Positions 61,785-64,000 of a stretch of 64,000 nt of DNA are shown here, piece after piece. This stretch comes from Cyclobacteriaceae bacterium. Its GTDB lineage: Bacteria; Bacteroidota; Bacteroidia; Cytophagales; Cyclobacteriaceae. Under the pieces are notes generated by a model. That model had not been told where the DNA came from and ran no database searches. It saw only the letters and a program-made list of their open reading frames with translations. A program made the translations under genes and the position numbers. Every line of letters begins with the position of its first letter. The stretch's first letter is position 1. The stretch covers positions 1 through 64,000 of the forward strand of contig JANQEU010000030.1 of the NCBI GenBank assembly GCA_028278225.1. The letters are read 5' to 3'.

Positions 61785-64000
61785 TCATTTCACAATCAGG
61801 ATCTTTTGTTGTTTTCCTACGGTCCCCGCCTTAATCATTCGCAGTATGTACAGTCCTGGATTCAGTTCTCGTAAGTCTAAAGTTCCATTCTTCGGAATCG
61901 AACCTCGATATATGATCGATCCATGCAATGACAGAATATCGAATTGATCGAATTCAATGTTTGGAACATGGATCTCACCCGAGGTCGGATTCGGGTAAAA
62001 TGCCCCGGAGAAGTCCGGATCTATACCCAGGACCACTTCTTCTATTTCAACCCAGTTAATATTGAAGCCGGAAGACAGAACTTTCATTCTCAGTGTGTGG
62101 AATCCCCCAGGCAGGAAAACATTTGCTGATTTTGTTTCCCATCTCTGCCAACCGAAAGTAATCGGTGTGTCCATGGTGAATAATTCAACTTCATCACCAT
62201 CCTCCAGTAAATAAAATCCTACTTTCCCAACTTTGGATTGGCCTGCCAACCGCAGGTTAAAGGTGTAGTTTCCATCCTGTTCCACATTTATCAGGTAATC
62301 CGCATAATCTCCCGGATCCGTATAGCCAATATTCAGTCCTCCCCCGGTATCTGAAGTCGGTTCAGTCTGAAGCCCAACCATATCCTGAAAATCCTCAACC
62401 TGAAGCCTTCCGGGTATGGTATGCCTTTTGTTCAGATTATTTCTAATACTCAGATCCGTAAATGCTTCCAGAGTCTTGTTTGATTTAGAGCGGATCTTGT
62501 CTCCTGAGTAGCTTATTACAATCTCGTCAGTTGATAATAATGTCCCACTGAGTGTAATGATCAAAGTCCTTTCATTCGGATTCATGATCCTTATTTCCTC
62601 TATGGTGTGTTCCACATTATTTACCATGAGGGAGAAATTATCAATTACATCAACCAATGATTCAATTGCAACCGGATGGCTTACCATAACTTCAATCGAT
62701 CTTTCATCAGCGCCCGTATAACCACTCAGTGCACCGAATGGTACCATATCTATCGAACCTGATCTTGCAAATTCAATGCTGCTAATGTTGAATTCGTCTT
62801 CATTGTCGATATGAAATGTAATGACATGTTTGCCGGCTTCCAGCGGCACACTGGAAACATTCATTGTTTCAAATTTCTGCCAGTCACCGGTTGAATTGAC
62901 TGTCTGTGAAGTCGTAATATCTTCACCATCCAATGACAAATGAAACTTACCGCCGGTTTTGATCGCGGCCACACGAACATCCAATGTATATGAGCCCGAT
63001 TCTGCAATATCGACTGTATAATTCATCCATTCACCTTTTTTTACAAAAGCCACATGAAAGCCATTGCTGTTCACAATATCATTGTTAGCCTCTATGTCCA
63101 CACCGTCATTACGATAAACCCATCCGGAGTTCCAGGCCTGGAATTGTCCTGTTGATAAAGCATAATTTGCCACATCCACATCGTAATAGGCCATATTATT
63201 TTTGCCAAGATCAAAGTCAGACATATGCAAAACACCAGGTATGGAGTGCAGTTTGTAAGGTATTATTTCATTGGTTTTGACCTGCCTGATCATGGCATCA
63301 TGTACGTCTTTCCGATATAAATTATGCTTGCTGTTGGTGCCTTTGGCAAGCTCCATCATAGCTTCAAAAGCTTCATCCGCAGTTGGTCTGGGACCCTGGC
63401 TTCCCCAATAGGCAAGTATGGATCTGTAGCCATCACTGAATATAATAGAAAACGGACTGACTATGGTTTCAATTCTTTTCATTGGCCACCATGACCATCC
63501 AATATTATTATCTTCAAAAAGCTTAATGGCGTCATGGAACCAGGTATTTGAGTTTTCACCGCCCTCACCCATCCACAATGGAACATTATGATCTTCCCTG
63601 ATATCAAGCACCCACTGAATAGACCCAGGATCGTTATGACTCCAATATTTATGAAAACTGTAAACCATGTTATCATCCCATGGAGGGGTCAGACCTGTAA
63701 AATCATTTGCCCACCAATTTCCCTCTATAAATAAAATATGATTGTCTCCAACCGCCCGGATACTATCTGTAATTTCTTTGTACAATGCCCTTAGCAAGGT
63801 ACCCCCCGGCAGATCCCAGTTTGGTTCATTGATCAAATCGTATCCTCCAATCCATTCCTCATCTTTATATCGTTCAGCCAGTTTTTTCCACAGTGCTACA
63901 GTTTTATCCCTGTTGGCTTTACTCTCCCAAAGGGATGGTTTATCAGGATCGTAATCAGAGATCGCTGCATTCGCACCTTGCCCACCGGGAGCAGCATGGA
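61785..64000 (-). CDS. Secreted modular GH5 glycosidase with CBM6-like modules and a type IX sorting signal (5' end outside window)
   Basis: At least 737 residues are visible; the frame runs off the right edge, so the signal peptide and first part are missing. It opens with HAAPGGQG (the conserved His stretch of GH5) and continues with acid/base Glu58 in GGYDLINEPNW and nucleophile Glu145 in WMGEGGE (window numbering). After the catalytic domain (to about 270) come a CBM6-like module with FVKKGEWMNYTVDIAESGSY, an Ig-like linker (SIDMVPFGALSGYTG...), a second CBM6-like module (GGGLNIGYTDPGDYADYLINV) and a T9SS type A sorting domain (FYPNPTSGEIHV ... LNPGLYILRM ... KILIVK). It is secreted by the type IX system. 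Probably cellulase- or beta-glucanase-like. Confidence 0.9.
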   Translation of the reverse strand, partial: HAAPGGQGANAAISDYDPDKPSLWESKANRDKTVALWKKLAERYKDEEWIGGYDLINEPNWDLPGGTLLRALYKEITDSIRAVGDNHILFIEGNWWANDFTGLTPPWDDNMVYSFHKYWSHNDPGSIQWVLDIREDHNVPLWMGEGGENSNTWFHDAIKLFEDNNIGWSWWPMKRIETIVSPFSIIFSDGYRSILAYWGSQGPRPTADEAFEAMMELAKGTNSKHNLYRKDVHDAMIRQVKTNEIIPYKLHSIPGVLHMSDFDLGKNNMAYYDVDVANYALSTGQFQAWNSGWVYRNDGVDIEANNDIVNSNGFHVAFVKKGEWMNYTVDIAESGSYTLDVRVAAIKTGGKFHLSLDGEDITTSQTVNSTGDWQKFETMNVSSVPLEAGKHVITFHIDNEDEFNISSIEFARSGSIDMVPFGALSGYTGADERSIEVMVSHPVAIESLVDVIDNFSLMVNNVEHTIEEIRIMNPNERTLIITLSGTLLSTDEIVISYSGDKIRSKSNKTLEAFTDLSIRNNLNKRHTIPGRLQVEDFQDMVGLQTEPTSDTGGGLNIGYTDPGDYADYLINVEQDGNYTFNLRLAGQSKVGKVGFYLLEDGDEVELFTMDTPITFGWQRWETKSANVFLPGGFHTLRMKVLSSGFNINWVEIEEVVLGIDPDFSGAFYPNPTSGEIHVPNIEFDQFDILSLHGSIIYRGSIPKNGTLDLRELNPGLYILRMIKAGTVGKQQKILIVK

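Overview
The window looks like a chromosomal segment of a free-living, probably marine, gliding-type Bacteroidota, most likely of the Cytophagales lineage. The evidence is a type IX secretion C-terminal sorting domain on the GH5 enzyme, SprB-like repeats on a lipoprotein, a TonB receptor with an N-terminal CarboxypepD_reg-like domain, a DUF4249 lipoprotein, many families with strong Bacteroidota bias (DUF5777, DUF3127, DUF2452, DUF2911), -7 promoter elements of the TAnnTTTG type, and few Shine-Dalgarno sites.

Layout. 1-1.1 kb: the end of an IS3-type transposase and a single HEPN-domain gene packed between inverted 9-bp repeats (accessory DNA). 1.3-9.5 kb: housekeeping and envelope genes: a YheT-like hydrolase, a TonB receptor, a DUF5777 / YceI / SprB-cytochrome lipoprotein operon, a 45-residue membrane protein next to a DUF2452 gene, and DUF3127, DUF2911 and DUF302 genes. 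9.6-16.9 kb: a signalling island that resembles the SiaABC phosphatase/kinase/phosphoprotein module of Pseudomonas. It has a Cache-HAMP-PP2C phosphatase, a SiaB-like kinase, a SiaC (DUF1987) phosphoprotein with the NTSS phosphosite, and a two-TM coiled-coil protein. Between them lies a divergent operon of a sensor histidine kinase, a response regulator fused to what looks like a dead PP2C domain, and a 79-residue unknown. No diguanylate cyclase (SiaD) is present, so the output is unknown; this is the most interesting system in the window. 17-20.5 kb: a sodium/solute symporter, a DUF4442 thioesterase and a YihY/BrkB membrane protein.

20.9-26.5 kb: a TetR-controlled export operon (LolA-like protein, two FtsX-type permeases, an ABC ATPase, an outer-membrane barrel) with a palindromic operator at the TetR start. 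26.8-30.2 kb: a large Fn3-type lipoprotein and a membrane metallophosphoesterase. 30.3-36.9 kb: a TetR / TolC / adaptor / RND efflux operon. 37-46.5 kb: an alpha/beta hydrolase, purL, a tRNA-Gln locus with degenerate copies and a 78-bp tandem array built from the tRNA 3' end, then prs, rplY (ctc), pth, a GNAT gene and small DUF5655, NTF2-like and DinB genes. 46.6-50.6 kb: metG and typA. 50.6-51.1 kb: two copies of a roughly 175-bp dispersed repeat. 51.2-58.6 kb: an M61 peptidase, an HlyD / MacB-like permease / TolC export operon lacking an ATPase, and a DUF4249 lipoprotein. 58.7-64 kb: an eIF2B-like protein, a GH3 lipoprotein and a secreted modular GH5 enzyme cut by the window edge, together suggesting extracellular beta-glucan breakdown followed by periplasmic or surface trimming.
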